In this document: piece after piece, positions 1 through 8,661 of the stretch
How positions within the stretch are numbered: the stretch's first letter is position 1
Layout of the letters: the number at the start of each line of letters is the position of its first letter
Assembly (NCBI RefSeq): GCF_017808105.1
Contig: NZ_JADBHF010000008.1
Span: forward strand, 124,001 to 188,000
Direction: 5' to 3'
DNA length: 64,000 bases
DNA from: Brevibacterium renqingii
GTDB lineage: Bacteria > Actinomycetota > Actinomycetes > Actinomycetales > Brevibacteriaceae
The notes under the pieces: model-generated
The model's input: only the letters and a program-made list of their open reading frames with translations
Database searches by the model: none
Told to the model about the DNA's origin: nothing
Made by a program: the position numbers and the translations under genes

Positions 1-234
1 TGCGATTCGGTCGAGGACCCGACTGAGACGGTCCTGCTGAGAGCCGAACGCCCCGCCGAGAACCCGGCCGCCGAGGCCGCGTTCGCGTGCCTGCGCGAAG
101 AGCTCATTGCCGAAGAGAAGAGGACAGCCGAGATCTTCGCCGAGTCAGGCGGGGTGTGGGTGGCGTATGCGCCATTGTCGGGAGAGACCTTCACACCGAA
201 TCTGGGCTCAGGGCACTCGCAGGACCAAGGCTGA
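1..234 (+). CDS. C-terminal fragment of an unrecognised protein
   Basis: An open frame enters from the left edge in frame 1 and ends at TGA 232-234, giving 77 residues. Codons are GC-ending, as in the neighbouring genes. The fragment is acidic and Glu/Ala-rich in its middle (ELIAEEKRTAEIFAE) and then less ordered near the C terminus. I recognise no family. The true start lies outside the window, so size and function cannot be judged. Confidence 0.4.
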   Translation, partial: CDSVEDPTETVLLRAERPAENPAAEAAFACLREELIAEEKRTAEIFAESGGVWVAYAPLSGETFTPNLGSGHSQDQG

Positions 235-265
235 CGACAGGTCGATCAGTCGTGGTCGCGTCAAG

Positions 266-342
266 TGGTGCCCCCGGTCGGACTTGAACCGACGACCAAG
301 GAATTATGAGTTCCCTGCTCTGACCAGCTGAGCTACGGGGGC
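266..342 (-). tRNA. tRNA-Met (CAU)
   Basis: The reverse complement folds as a complete cloverleaf: acceptor GCCCCCG pairs with CGGGGGC, the D arm contains GCTC..GAGC, the anticodon loop is CTCATAA (anticodon CAT), and the T arm is GTCGG-TTCAAGT-CCGAC. The 3' CCA is encoded at 266-268. The body resembles elongator tRNA-Met of actinobacteria. A CAU anticodon could also be tRNA-Ile2 (lysidine), which sequence alone does not exclude. Confidence 0.93.
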
Positions 343-459
343 CGACCGAGACAAGATTAGCACCATCGGTGCAGGGGGTCCCATTCGAAGCACATATGTC
401 TCGTGCTCTGTTCATCGACGGGTCGCTGTGAGGTTCGAGTCCACTGGTCGCAGCGAAGT

Positions 460-1776
460 TCAAGCCCGCTGGGTCGCGGCGGCAGCGGCCAGCGGAGACA
501 CACGGGTGAGCACACTGCGTGCGGCATCGACACAGGTGTACCGATCAGTGGTGATGTAGACGTCGAAGACAGTCTGTCCGTCGCTGCCCGGATCATTGCG
601 CTTCGACGCGGCGACCATACCGGACCAGTCGGGACCGACCACGACGACGCCGTGTTCGTTGCGCATGGGATCCGAGGCGTCGACCAGACCGCTCCTCACG
701 CCAGGGATGGGCGGCCCGTCGAATCCGCCCGAGAACATCGCGGTCAGTCCCACGGTGTCGCGGATCTTCTCATAGCGCAGGCGAGTCGCCTCGGAAAACG
801 TCTCATCGTCGCCGAAAACACCGAGGGTGATCGTGGCCGTGCCCGATGCCAGCGCACGCTCCTCCAAAGCAGCGATCTGGGCGATGAGAAGCTCGCGATT
901 CATCACCAGCGGCTCACGACGGAGCCCTTGCGAGATCGAGTACGGCGTGCCCAGTGCGGGCAGGTTGCGGGAATAGTGGGAAACGAGTGCGTCCTCACTC
1001 GGTTCGGAGAACGGCTGAGGCTGCTTCGTCGCCATTCCGAAGTACGGACCGGACATGTATCGGGCGCCCAGGGCCCGTACGCGATCTAGATCGTCCTCGG
1101 TCTCCACTCCGTCGACCAGGATGACCGCCCCCGTGCGCTCGAGGTGCGCATGGAGCAGCCGGTTGAGCTCGGCCAGGTGCGAATCGCAGTCGATATGCAG
1201 AACGTCCCGGTGGAGGCCGACCACCGAAGGATTGACCAGAGGGACGAAGGAGGCGCTGCGCAGATCGGCACCGACTGCGGACATGCCCACTCCCCAGCCG
1301 AGGGACCGTGCCGACCGCACCGAGCGGAGCACCGAAGCAGGCGAGGAAGCGACACGGTTGGCGTCGAGCTGGAGAATGACCGAACGGTCAGGCTCGCCTG
1401 TGCGGTCTTCGAGTGTGGCGAAGGATTCCGCTTCGGCGTGGAGGAACAGACGGTTCGACTTCGGAAGACCGGCACTCTCGGCAGTCCGCAGGGCCGTATC
1501 CCGCAGCGATGAGTCGATGTCTCCGATCGTCGACGAGGCACGCATCGTTCGTCGCAGATGCTCGGATTCCGCACGACCGAGAGCCGGATCGCCGCTCGGG
1601 GCCTGCAGGATCTGATGACCGACCCGCTGGAAGGTGAGAGCGTCGACGACCGGCGCGAAGTACGTTTCGATTCCGCCGGAACGAACGAGTTCCTCGAGCG
1701 CCAGGTCGTCTTCGGGTACAGCCTCGACCACTGTGCATCCTTCCGTGGGCTGGTGTGCGTTCACAGTCTTCCACAT
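460..1776 (-). CDS. Degenerate EAL domain plus DICT sensory domain protein
   Basis: The 438-residue protein begins with an EAL-like phosphodiesterase fold (about residues 35-260) and ends with a DICT domain (about 290-425), a pairing used in bacterial c-di-GMP and light or redox sensing. The EAL signature is lost: the position normally reading E-A-L-L-R reads HQILQ, and the late EGVET motif reads DGVET. Hydrolysis of c-di-GMP is therefore doubtful, and a binding or sensory role is more likely (inference). The annotated ATG at 1776 has no clear ribosome site. GTG at 1764, preceded by GGAAG, is an alternative start. Its upstream region (1790-1840) is locally AT-rich and probably holds the promoter. 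Confidence 0.8.
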   Translation of the reverse strand: MWKTVNAHQPTEGCTVVEAVPEDDLALEELVRSGGIETYFAPVVDALTFQRVGHQILQAPSGDPALGRAESEHLRRTMRASSTIGDIDSSLRDTALRTAESAGLPKSNRLFLHAEAESFATLEDRTGEPDRSVILQLDANRVASSPASVLRSVRSARSLGWGVGMSAVGADLRSASFVPLVNPSVVGLHRDVLHIDCDSHLAELNRLLHAHLERTGAVILVDGVETEDDLDRVRALGARYMSGPYFGMATKQPQPFSEPSEDALVSHYSRNLPALGTPYSISQGLRREPLVMNRELLIAQIAALEERALASGTATITLGVFGDDETFSEATRLRYEKIRDTVGLTAMFSGGFDGPPIPGVRSGLVDASDPMRNEHGVVVVGPDWSGMVAASKRNDPGSDGQTVFDVYITTDRYTCVDAARSVLTRVSPLAAAAATQRA

Positions 1777-1864
1777 TCGGGCACGGTCGATTGTCTAAAA
1801 TCTGTAACATTATTGTGCTGACAGCTGAGGTCTTCCCCGGTGTGCCCCACAGGCGGGACTGCGC

Positions 1865-3295
1865 TCAGCGCTGCCGACGCTTGCCCCGACGCACTTCGGC
1901 AAGGCCGACGATCCCAGCCAGAACGACGACGACGGCGATCGCGCTGAAAGCGCTCACCATGCCCATGTGCCAGTTGCTCACGGCAGTGACGGCGAAGGCC
2001 AGCGCGGTCATGATCGCCAGCCCCATCGAGGTGCCGATGCGCTGACCGGTCTGCAGCACTCCGCCGGAGGAACCGGCATACTTCAGGGGGACCTCCTGCA
2101 GCGTCAGTGTCTGATTCGGACTGATGACCATCCCCTGGGCCGTTCCGATGAACGACAACGTCAGGAGCATCCACCATTCGCTGCCGATGCCCTGCGAGAG
2201 CAGCATGATCACCACGGCCGTCGACGCCAGGCCGACAAGGCACATGAGGACGCCCCAGACGACGAGCCGGCGCCCGATCTGGAAGACGAAGCGACCGGAC
2301 ACATCGGCCGAGATCGCCGACAGCAGAGCCGCGGGCAGCCCGATCATGCCTGCGGCCAGGGCCGAATGGCCGAGCCCCTGCTGCATGTACATCGCAACGA
2401 GGACCCACACGCTGGTCACGCCGAGGAAGTAGAGGGTGATGATGATGGAGCCGTTGCTGAAGCTCCGGATCCGAAACAGGTCCAGGTCGACCATCGGAGG
2501 CCGACCGCGAGCCGCATACCGTCGTTCCCACTTCGTCCAGACCCAGACGGCCACGAGACCCACGGGCAGCGCCGACCAGATGAACCAGCCGACTGACGAT
2601 TCCACGAAAGGCAGCAGAACGAGCAGCACACCGATTCCGAGGAGGACTACACCGATGGGGTCGAGATCCCGCCGATGTTCGTCATCGTCGGAGGCGATGC
2701 CCCGCCACGCGCCTGGCGGGAACCAGGCCTTCGCAAGAATGAGGGATGCGATCGCGAAGGGGACGTTGACCAGGAATGTGGCGCGCCATCCGACGTCCTC
2801 TCCGAGGAGGGCGATGAGGGCACCGCCGAGAACCGGACCGATCGCCACGGACAGTCCGACCGTGGTTCCCATCAGCCCGAAGGCACGACCGCGAGGAGGA
2901 CCTTGGAAGTACTGCTGAATGAGGCCGACCACCTGAGGGTTGAGCAGTCCGGATCCCAAGCCCATGAACACGCGGGCGATATTGAGGGTCAGTGGATCGG
3001 GAGCGATGCCCGAAACCAGCGACGACAGCCCGAACAGGCCGACCCCGATCATGAAGAGCTGACTGCGGCCGAACACGTCTCCCGCCCGGCCTGCAGCCAC
3101 CAGCACCACTCCGAAGGACAGGGCATAACCGGTCAGCACCCATTGCAGGGCTGAGGTCGAAGCGCCGATATCGGTGGCGATGGCCGGGAGGACGACGTTG
3201 ATGCTCGAGACCGAGAGCAGTGACATGAACAAGGGGACGAGCCCGATGACGAGAATTCGCTTCTGCGTCTGAGTCATTGCCTTGTCGTCGTCCAC
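1865..3295 (-). CDS. MFS drug-efflux-type transporter (DHA2-like)
   Basis: A 476-residue integral membrane protein of the major facilitator superfamily with about 14 hydrophobic segments, as in the DHA2 (drug:H+ antiporter) branch. The motif between the second and third helices reads GRAGDVFGR, matching the conserved MFS loop. I place the start at GTG 3295 because AGGAG lies 5 nt upstream; an ATG 18 nt further in is the alternative. The substrate cannot be read from sequence. It sits alone, 88 bp before the EAL-DICT gene and 207 bp after the luciferase-like gene. Confidence 0.85.
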   Translation of the reverse strand: MDDDKAMTQTQKRILVIGLVPLFMSLLSVSSINVVLPAIATDIGASTSALQWVLTGYALSFGVVLVAAGRAGDVFGRSQLFMIGVGLFGLSSLVSGIAPDPLTLNIARVFMGLGSGLLNPQVVGLIQQYFQGPPRGRAFGLMGTTVGLSVAIGPVLGGALIALLGEDVGWRATFLVNVPFAIASLILAKAWFPPGAWRGIASDDDEHRRDLDPIGVVLLGIGVLLVLLPFVESSVGWFIWSALPVGLVAVWVWTKWERRYAARGRPPMVDLDLFRIRSFSNGSIIITLYFLGVTSVWVLVAMYMQQGLGHSALAAGMIGLPAALLSAISADVSGRFVFQIGRRLVVWGVLMCLVGLASTAVVIMLLSQGIGSEWWMLLTLSFIGTAQGMVISPNQTLTLQEVPLKYAGSSGGVLQTGQRIGTSMGLAIMTALAFAVTAVSNWHMGMVSAFSAIAVVVVLAGIVGLAEVRRGKRRQR

Positions 3296-3502
3296 ACCAT
3301 CTCCTTCTATGAGCCCTCGGCAAGTGCGCGGCTCATCAGCCATTCTTCAAGTCAATCTGTCTCATCATACGTCTGTCGGCTTCGTTCTCGGCCGGCGGAA
3401 CAGCCGGCTCCCCGTCGGGCCTCAAGCCAGGTCTCACTCAGGAGCTCGCGGGACCTCGCCCAGGATCTGGACGGGACCGGAGCCTCCTGGGCAGGACCTT
3501 GT

Positions 3503-4573
3503 TCAGCTGCCCTCACCGCTGCCGATCGGGTTCGGTTCGACGGGCCCGTTCGTATTCGGACGCCATCCCAGCGCCGGGGCAACGTATTCGGCGAAGGACT
3601 CGAGAATGTGGAGGTTGTAGTCGACTCCGAGCTGACTCGGGATCGTCAGCAGCACGGTGTCCGCCGCCTCCACCGCCGCGTCGGAACGCAACTGCTCGAT
3701 GAGCTCGTCCGGCTCGCCCGCATAGGTCTTGCCGAAGGTGGACCTGGTGTCGTCGATGATCCCGATCTGGTCGGCCTGTCCCCTGCCGCGCCTGCCGAAA
3801 TAGAGATCATCGAGGTCCGTGGTGATCGGGAAGATGCTGCGGCTGACGGATACGCGCGGCGTCCAACCATGTCCGGCAGCCTTCCAGGCGGTGCGATAAC
3901 GATCGATCTGCACTCGCTGCAGATCTGCGAATGCGGCTCCAGTGGCCTCGGTGAGCAGCGTCGAACTCATCATGTTCACGCCTTTCTCAGCTGCCCACTC
4001 GGCGGTCGCAGCAGAGCCGGCGCCCCACCAGATTCGCCGGTCGAGACCGGGAGAATGCGGCTCGACGCGCAGCGCCACGTCGGGCCCGAACTGCGCGGGG
4101 TCGGCGGGAGCCAGTTCATGGCCCCTCACTGCCGCGAGGAAGCGCTCGAACTTCTCGCGAGCCATATTCGCTGCCTTGGTCTCGGACGGATCCGAATATC
4201 CGAACGACTCCCAACCGCGCAGTGCCGGCTCCGGTGAACCGCGGCTGACGCCCAGTGCCACGCGCTGATCCGAGAGCAGGTCGAGCGCTGCCGCCTCCTC
4301 CGCAAGGTATAGCGGGTTCTCGTAGCGCATGTCGATGACTCCGGTGCCGACTTCGATGCGGGAGGTGCGGGCTGCTACAGCGGAGAGCAGGGGCATCGGA
4401 GACGCGGCCTGCTCGGCGAAGTGGTGGACACGGAAGTACGCGCCGTTGACTCCGATCTCGTCGGCGCCCACACCGATCTCCACGGCCTGTTGCAGCGCTT
4501 CCCTCGCCCCGTACTCACCGGGAGCGCTGCCCGCGCCGTAATGACCGAAACTCAAGAAACCGAATGCCTTCAT
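3503..4573 (-). CDS. LLM-class flavin-dependent oxidoreductase
   Basis: This 356-residue protein has the bacterial-luciferase TIM barrel: N-terminal KAFGFLSFGHY, the RIEVGTGVIDMRYENPL segment and RVALGVSRGSPEP are typical of the FMN/F420-dependent LLM class. Members oxidise small organic substrates with reduced flavin. The substrate is not predictable here. No flavin reductase is adjacent. The upstream region (4574-4640) is AT-rich and is the probable promoter. Length is normal for the family. Confidence 0.88.
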   Translation of the reverse strand: MKAFGFLSFGHYGAGSAPGEYGAREALQQAVEIGVGADEIGVNGAYFRVHHFAEQAASPMPLLSAVAARTSRIEVGTGVIDMRYENPLYLAEEAAALDLLSDQRVALGVSRGSPEPALRGWESFGYSDPSETKAANMAREKFERFLAAVRGHELAPADPAQFGPDVALRVEPHSPGLDRRIWWGAGSAATAEWAAEKGVNMMSSTLLTEATGAAFADLQRVQIDRYRTAWKAAGHGWTPRVSVSRSIFPITTDLDDLYFGRRGRGQADQIGIIDDTRSTFGKTYAGEPDELIEQLRSDAAVEAADTVLLTIPSQLGVDYNLHILESFAEYVAPALGWRPNTNGPVEPNPIGSGEGS

Positions 4574-4705
4574 AATCCGAGCAACCTGGTTAACAGTTCA
4601 ATTATTCCCCTCGGCTTCCCGCTTACGGACGGACCATGACGCGGCCGCTCTCCCCCGCGACCGGACAACACGGCACACAGGGGTCGAGGTACCCGAACAC
4701 GACGA

Positions 4706-4732
4706 AGGCCCCGTCCTGAACGGACGGGGCCT
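4706..4732 (-). terminator. Intrinsic terminator downstream of tRNA-Asn
   Basis: An 11-bp perfect GC-rich stem (AGGCCCCGTCC / GGACGGGGCCT) with a 5-nt loop lies 9 nt beyond the tRNA-Asn 3' end. In the minus direction it is followed by TTCGTCGTGTT, a weak U-rich tail. It may also stop transcription from the left on the plus strand. Confidence 0.75.
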
Positions 4733-4741
4733 CGACTTCTG

Positions 4742-4814
4742 CTCCCCCGGCTGGGCTCGAACCAGCGACCCTTCGATTAACAGTCGAATGCTCTGCCAAC
4801 TGAGCTACGGAGGA
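4742..4814 (-). tRNA. tRNA-Asn (GUU)
   Basis: The reverse complement gives a 73-nt cloverleaf: acceptor TCCTCCG pairs with CGGGGGA (one G-U), the anticodon loop is CTGTTAA with anticodon GTT, and the T loop is TTCGAGC. The discriminator base is G. The 3' CCA is not encoded. A terminator hairpin follows immediately. Confidence 0.95.
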
Positions 4815-4882
4815 ATGCCGCAGTCACCTGCGGACGTAGGATCCAGCTTAGCAAACTCCCCGGCGTCCGAACAAAGCGGTCG

Positions 4883-4964
4883 GCAGTGCTTTAGCTCACA
4901 GCACTGCGGGTTGCCCCACCCGGCCACCGCTGGATTGCCGTACAGTCAGAACAAATACAGTCAG
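4883..4964. promoter_or_regulatory. Intergenic palindrome and tandem repeat between tRNA-Asn and DMT gene
   Basis: The 225-bp gap between the divergent tRNA-Asn and DMT genes contains a perfect inverted repeat (GCAGTGCT 4883-4890 and AGCACTGC 4900-4907, 9-nt spacer). It also contains a direct repeat TACAGTCAG at 4941-4949 and 4956-4964, with a 15-bp period. The second TACAGT could serve as a -10 box for the DMT gene with TTGCCG 15 bp upstream. Role as operator is inference. Confidence 0.4.
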
Positions 4965-5039
4965 CGGCCGTCTCCGTCGCACAGGCGCACGGTAAACTCG
5001 AAACGATCCCCACACCGTCTCCGCACCGGAAGAAGCACC

Positions 5040-5948
5040 GTGACCATAGTGGCAATCGCCCTCGCTGCACTGGCAGCTGTGGCCCTCGCCTATGGCGCCC
5101 TGTACCAACACGAAGCCGTGGCCGGTCAGAACGATTCCCACAACGGCCTCAGCTGGGCGCACTTCACCGGACTCCTCGGCAACCGGCGATGGCTGCTCGG
5201 CCTCGGCATACTGGGCTTGGGGACAGCGGGCAATCTCGTGTCGCTCGCCCTCGCCCCGGTGATGGTGGTCCAGCCGATCGGTGCCTTCTCCCTAATCGTC
5301 TCAGTCCTCCTGGGGATCCGTCACCGCGGTCTCAAGGTCAACCGGCGCCTCGTCCAAGCCGTCGTCTGGTGCACGGCGGGTGTGACGGTCTTCGTCGCGC
5401 TCTCGGCAACCACCGCGCGGACCGAGGTCCACCTCGGCGCCGATGCCCTGCCGCTGTTCTGGATCACCGGCGTCGTCGTCGCTCTGGGACTGATCATCAT
5501 GCTCGTCTTCCGGCGCGCACCGCAGCTGATCCTCATCATCGCCGCCGGTCTCCTCTTCGCCTGCGTCGCCACGAACGTCCACCTCGTCAGTGTCCAGTTC
5601 CTCCGGGCCGGCCTCGGGCAGGTCACCCTGATCAACGTCGCAGCACTGGTGGCGGCCGTTGCTCTGGGCTCCTGGTTCGTCCAGAACGCCTACGCAGCGG
5701 GTCCGCCCGAGATGGTCATCGCGGGTCTGACCGTCATCGATCCGATCGGTGCCGTCATCCTCGGCACCATCGTCCTCGGTGAGGCCGCTGCGGCACCCGT
5801 CTGGCTGATCATCGTCATCACGGTCACCGGATTGGTCGCCTGCGCAGGCGTCGTTGTATTGTCGCGTTATCATCCCGATGTCAAGGACCGAGAAACCCAA
5901 CGCAGGGACGCCCGCCGTTCCACCATGACCGACACCGAGGAGAGCTGA
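5040..5948 (+). CDS. DMT-superfamily (EamA/NIPA-like) membrane transporter
   Basis: A 302-residue polytopic protein with about nine to ten hydrophobic helices. The pattern LALAPVMVVQPIGAFSLIVS in the first half and AGLTVIDPIGAVILGTIVLGE in the second half is the internal repeat of drug/metabolite-type transporters, including actinobacterial NIPA-like proteins. I start at GTG 5040, with GGAAGAAG just upstream; the longer open frame would run across tRNA-Asn and is rejected. The stop TGA at 5946-5948 is directly followed, in the same frame, by the glycosyltransferase, so the two are co-transcribed. Substrate is unknown. Confidence 0.8.
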   Translation: MTIVAIALAALAAVALAYGALYQHEAVAGQNDSHNGLSWAHFTGLLGNRRWLLGLGILGLGTAGNLVSLALAPVMVVQPIGAFSLIVSVLLGIRHRGLKVNRRLVQAVVWCTAGVTVFVALSATTARTEVHLGADALPLFWITGVVVALGLIIMLVFRRAPQLILIIAAGLLFACVATNVHLVSVQFLRAGLGQVTLINVAALVAAVALGSWFVQNAYAAGPPEMVIAGLTVIDPIGAVILGTIVLGEAAAAPVWLIIVITVTGLVACAGVVVLSRYHPDVKDRETQRRDARRSTMTDTEES

Positions 5949-5951
5949 ATC

Positions 5952-7160
5952 CTGTCCGCGCACCGTCCCACTCAAGCCCGCCGCATCCTCATTCCGGCCG
6001 AGACGTACGCCCCCGAAGTCAACGGCGCTGCGAAATTCGCCGAACGCCTGGCCGCCGGACTCGCCGCTCGCGGCAACGACGTCCACGTCGCCTGCCCCTC
6101 AGCCACAGGAAAGCCCTCGGTCAGCGTCGAGAACGGAGTCACCGTCCATCGGCTCACCGCTCACAGGTGGCCGCTGCATCCGACATGGATGATCTGCATG
6201 CCGTGGGAGACCAAGCCCGAGCTGTCACGGCTGCTCGACAGCCTCCAGCCGGATGTCGTGCACACCCAGGCTCACTTCGTCATCGGCCGGTACGCATTCT
6301 CCGAATCGAACCGCCGCGGCATCCCGGTCGTGGCCACCAACCACTTCATGCCTGACAATGTGCGCCCCTACCTCAGAGCACCCAAGGCTGTGCTCGACGG
6401 CGGGACCGCAATCGCCTGGTGGGATCTGCGTCGAAAGTTCCAATCGGCCGACATCATCACAGTGCCCACCCAGTTGGCCGCAGACCTGCTCACCGAGAAC
6501 GGCTTCACCTCCCCCATCCGTGCGGTCTCCTGCGGAATCGATCTGCAGCGCTTCGCTGAGCTGCGCGAAGTGGACGCCTCGACCAGCCGCGCAGTCCCGC
6601 CGAGGGTGCTCTTCGTCGGTCGGCTCTCCTCGGAGAAGCACGCTGCGGACATCGTCGAGGCACTGGCGAAAACCGATCCCGACCTCGGGCTCGAGGCCGA
6701 TATCGTCGGCGGCGGCGACCAGGAGGAACCCCTCAAAGAGCTCAGCTCCGAGCTGGGCATCGGGGATCGCATCCATGTGCTCGGCAAGATCACCGACAGA
6801 GAGCTCATGGACGCCTACCGCCGCTGCACCTTCTTCTGCATGCCGTCGACGGCCGAATTGCAGTCGATCGCCACACTGGAGGCGCTGGCCTCACGCAAAC
6901 CTGTGGTGCTCGCCGATGCCGTGGCCCTGCCTCATCTCGTTCGTGATGGAGTCAACGGCTTCCTCTTCCCCCCACGCGACATCGAGGAACTCGCCGATCG
7001 CTTCACCCGCATCTGCACCGCGTCGGATGCCGAACTCGATGCGATGTCGAAGGCCTCCCTCGACGTCGTTGCCAAGCACGACATCGAGTACACGCTGGAC
7101 ACCTTCGAATCGCTCTACGACGGAGTCATCGACGCGGCGGTCGGCTCCTCGGCGGCCTGA
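5952..7160 (+). CDS. GT4 glycosyltransferase with non-canonical start
   Basis: A GT-B fold family 4 glycosyltransferase of about 402 residues, similar in type to actinobacterial PimB/MgtA mannosyltransferases. The N-terminal Rossmann half begins RRILIPAETYAPEVNGAAKF, and the C-terminal half carries VLFVGRLSSEKH and the E-x7-E motif ELQSIATLE that binds the nucleotide sugar. The first ATG (6189) would remove the conserved N-terminal strand and Gly-rich loop, and no ATG, GTG or TTG exists in frame before it. Initiation is therefore at CTG 5952 or ATC 5949. GAGGAG at 5937-5942 is suitably placed for either. Product and acceptor are unknown; a cell-envelope glycolipid is a reasonable inference. 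Confidence 0.82.
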   Translation: MSAHRPTQARRILIPAETYAPEVNGAAKFAERLAAGLAARGNDVHVACPSATGKPSVSVENGVTVHRLTAHRWPLHPTWMICMPWETKPELSRLLDSLQPDVVHTQAHFVIGRYAFSESNRRGIPVVATNHFMPDNVRPYLRAPKAVLDGGTAIAWWDLRRKFQSADIITVPTQLAADLLTENGFTSPIRAVSCGIDLQRFAELREVDASTSRAVPPRVLFVGRLSSEKHAADIVEALAKTDPDLGLEADIVGGGDQEEPLKELSSELGIGDRIHVLGKITDRELMDAYRRCTFFCMPSTAELQSIATLEALASRKPVVLADAVALPHLVRDGVNGFLFPPRDIEELADRFTRICTASDAELDAMSKASLDVVAKHDIEYTLDTFESLYDGVIDAAVGSSAA

Positions 7161-7234
7161 ACTCGGCGAGTGTCGGCAGGCCGCCCGACGGTCTCGGCGC
7201 CGTGGGTCTCAGGGCGTGTGGGTCCGAGACCTGC

Positions 7235-8173
7235 TCACTCCTGCACCGGCGGGTCGAAGACCGTCGGTCCTCTGGCGATGCGGTCGAAATCGACTCCGGC
7301 GATCATATCGTCGATGTCCCTCCATTCGGAGCCGACATCCTGCAGTCCCAGCGATCGCTGCATCCAGGCGAAGACATCTGCCCTCGTCCATCCCTGAGCG
7401 CTCAGCTGCTGATAGGTGACGGCGCCGTCACGTTTTGCCAGACGCCCCCCTTCGGTGTTGAGAACCAGCGGCACATGCACCCAACCGGGCGCTGGGGCCC
7501 TGAGAAGACCGGCCAGGTACGCCTGCCGCGGCGCCGATGACGCGAGATCGTCACCGCGCACGACCTCATCGACTCCGCTGGCAGCATCGTCGACGACGAC
7601 GGTGAGGTTATAGGCGAAGACACCGTCTCCGCGCCTGAGCACGAGATCGTCGACGAGGGCACTCACCCTGCCCAGGAGCACATCATCGATCTGGTGCTCC
7701 CGGTTGTCCGCGCGCAGCCGCAGGGCCGGCTGCCGCCCGTTGCGCTCCAGCCGTCGTCGCTGCTCTGCCCGCTCGTCCTCGCCGAGGTCGCGACAGGTTC
7801 CCGGATAGGCGCCGGGAGGAGCATGCGGAGCGCTCGGGGCCTGGGCGATGTCCTTGCGCGAGCAATAGCACTCATAGACCAGACCGACCTCGTCCAGACC
7901 TCGAAGGGCGCGAGCGTAGATCTCCTGCCGCTGGGATTGGATCAGCGGCCTTTCGTCGGGAGCGACCCCGAGTTCGGCGAACACCGCCAGCTGCGATTCC
8001 GCCGAGCCGGCCCTGACCCGGTCGAGGTCCTCGATGCGCCACAGGAAACGGCGCCCTGTCTGTCGCGCGCGAACATAGGACAGGAGTCCGGACCGGATGT
8101 TTCCGATGTGCAGATCTCCGCTCGGACTCGGCGCGAACCGTCCCGCCCCTCGGTCGGTCCCGGCCGGGGTCAC
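7235..8173 (-). CDS. gluQ: Glutamyl-Q tRNA(Asp) synthetase (GluQRS)
   Basis: A 312-residue truncated paralogue of glutamyl-tRNA synthetase lacking the anticodon-binding domain, the expected length for GluQRS. It attaches glutamate to queuosine-34 of tRNA(Asp). Visible motifs are the class I signature SPSGDLHIGN, a KMSKS-like RLAKRDG, and the zinc-ligand set CYC...YPGTC. The start is GTG 8173, overlapping the stop of the preceding GNAT gene as GTGA, which favours this start over the longer open frame. The queuosine requirement is family knowledge; no queuosine synthesis gene is in the window. Confidence 0.9.
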   Translation of the reverse strand: MTPAGTDRGAGRFAPSPSGDLHIGNIRSGLLSYVRARQTGRRFLWRIEDLDRVRAGSAESQLAVFAELGVAPDERPLIQSQRQEIYARALRGLDEVGLVYECYCSRKDIAQAPSAPHAPPGAYPGTCRDLGEDERAEQRRRLERNGRQPALRLRADNREHQIDDVLLGRVSALVDDLVLRRGDGVFAYNLTVVVDDAASGVDEVVRGDDLASSAPRQAYLAGLLRAPAPGWVHVPLVLNTEGGRLAKRDGAVTYQQLSAQGWTRADVFAWMQRSLGLQDVGSEWRDIDDMIAGVDFDRIARGPTVFDPPVQE

Positions 8174-8490
8174 TGATCGGCCACGAGGTCGCCGTATTGC
8201 GGGAAGCGCGAGAGATAGTCCTGGACATACGTGCATGTCGGGACGATACGACCACCGTCGTCCCTGATGAGGCCGAGCACCGTGGTCACAAGGGTCCGGG
8301 CGAAGCCGCGTCGGGAGAAGCCTTCGGAGATGATCGTATGCTGGAGTTCGAGGGTCTGCGGGTCGATCTCGCGATAGGCGAGGAACCCGATGAACTCTCC
8401 TGGGTCCTCATCGGTGTACAGCTCGAAGCGTTCACGATCGACGTTCCTCACGACCTTGACCGGCGTGGAGCTGAGTTCGGGCTGCGGCAT
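8170..8490 (-). CDS. Small GNAT-like N-acetyltransferase (YjdJ type)
   Basis: A 106-residue single-domain protein of the short GNAT branch. It contains ERFELYTDEDPGEFIGFLAY, ELQHTIISEGFSRRGFARTL (acetyl-CoA loop region) and a C-terminal PTCTYVQDYLSRFPQY, all typical of YjdJ/GCN5-related small acetyltransferases. The start is ATG 8490 because AAGGAGG lies 6 nt upstream; the longer frame has no such site. It is translationally coupled to gluQ through a GTGA overlap. The acceptor is unknown. Confidence 0.85.
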   Translation of the reverse strand: MPQPELSSTPVKVVRNVDRERFELYTDEDPGEFIGFLAYREIDPQTLELQHTIISEGFSRRGFARTLVTTVLGLIRDDGGRIVPTCTYVQDYLSRFPQYGDLVADQ

Positions 8491-8661
8491 CTGCGCCTCC
8501 TTGTCGCGGGCATCGGTGACTGACGGCACCGACGACTCTGAATCACGGAGCCGGCATCGATCGTCGGGCAAAGATGCGCACGAGCGGTGCCGTCTCTCAG
8601 TGTGAACGATACATGGTGCGCGCGGGCACCGGCAGGCAGGAGCGTCGAATCGAGCGGTGGC

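Noticed and set aside
4788..5039. N-terminal extension of the DMT frame back to 4788
   Set aside because: It would overlap tRNA-Asn and encode an unlikely Ser/Gln/Arg-rich leader; GTG 5040 fits the membrane fold.
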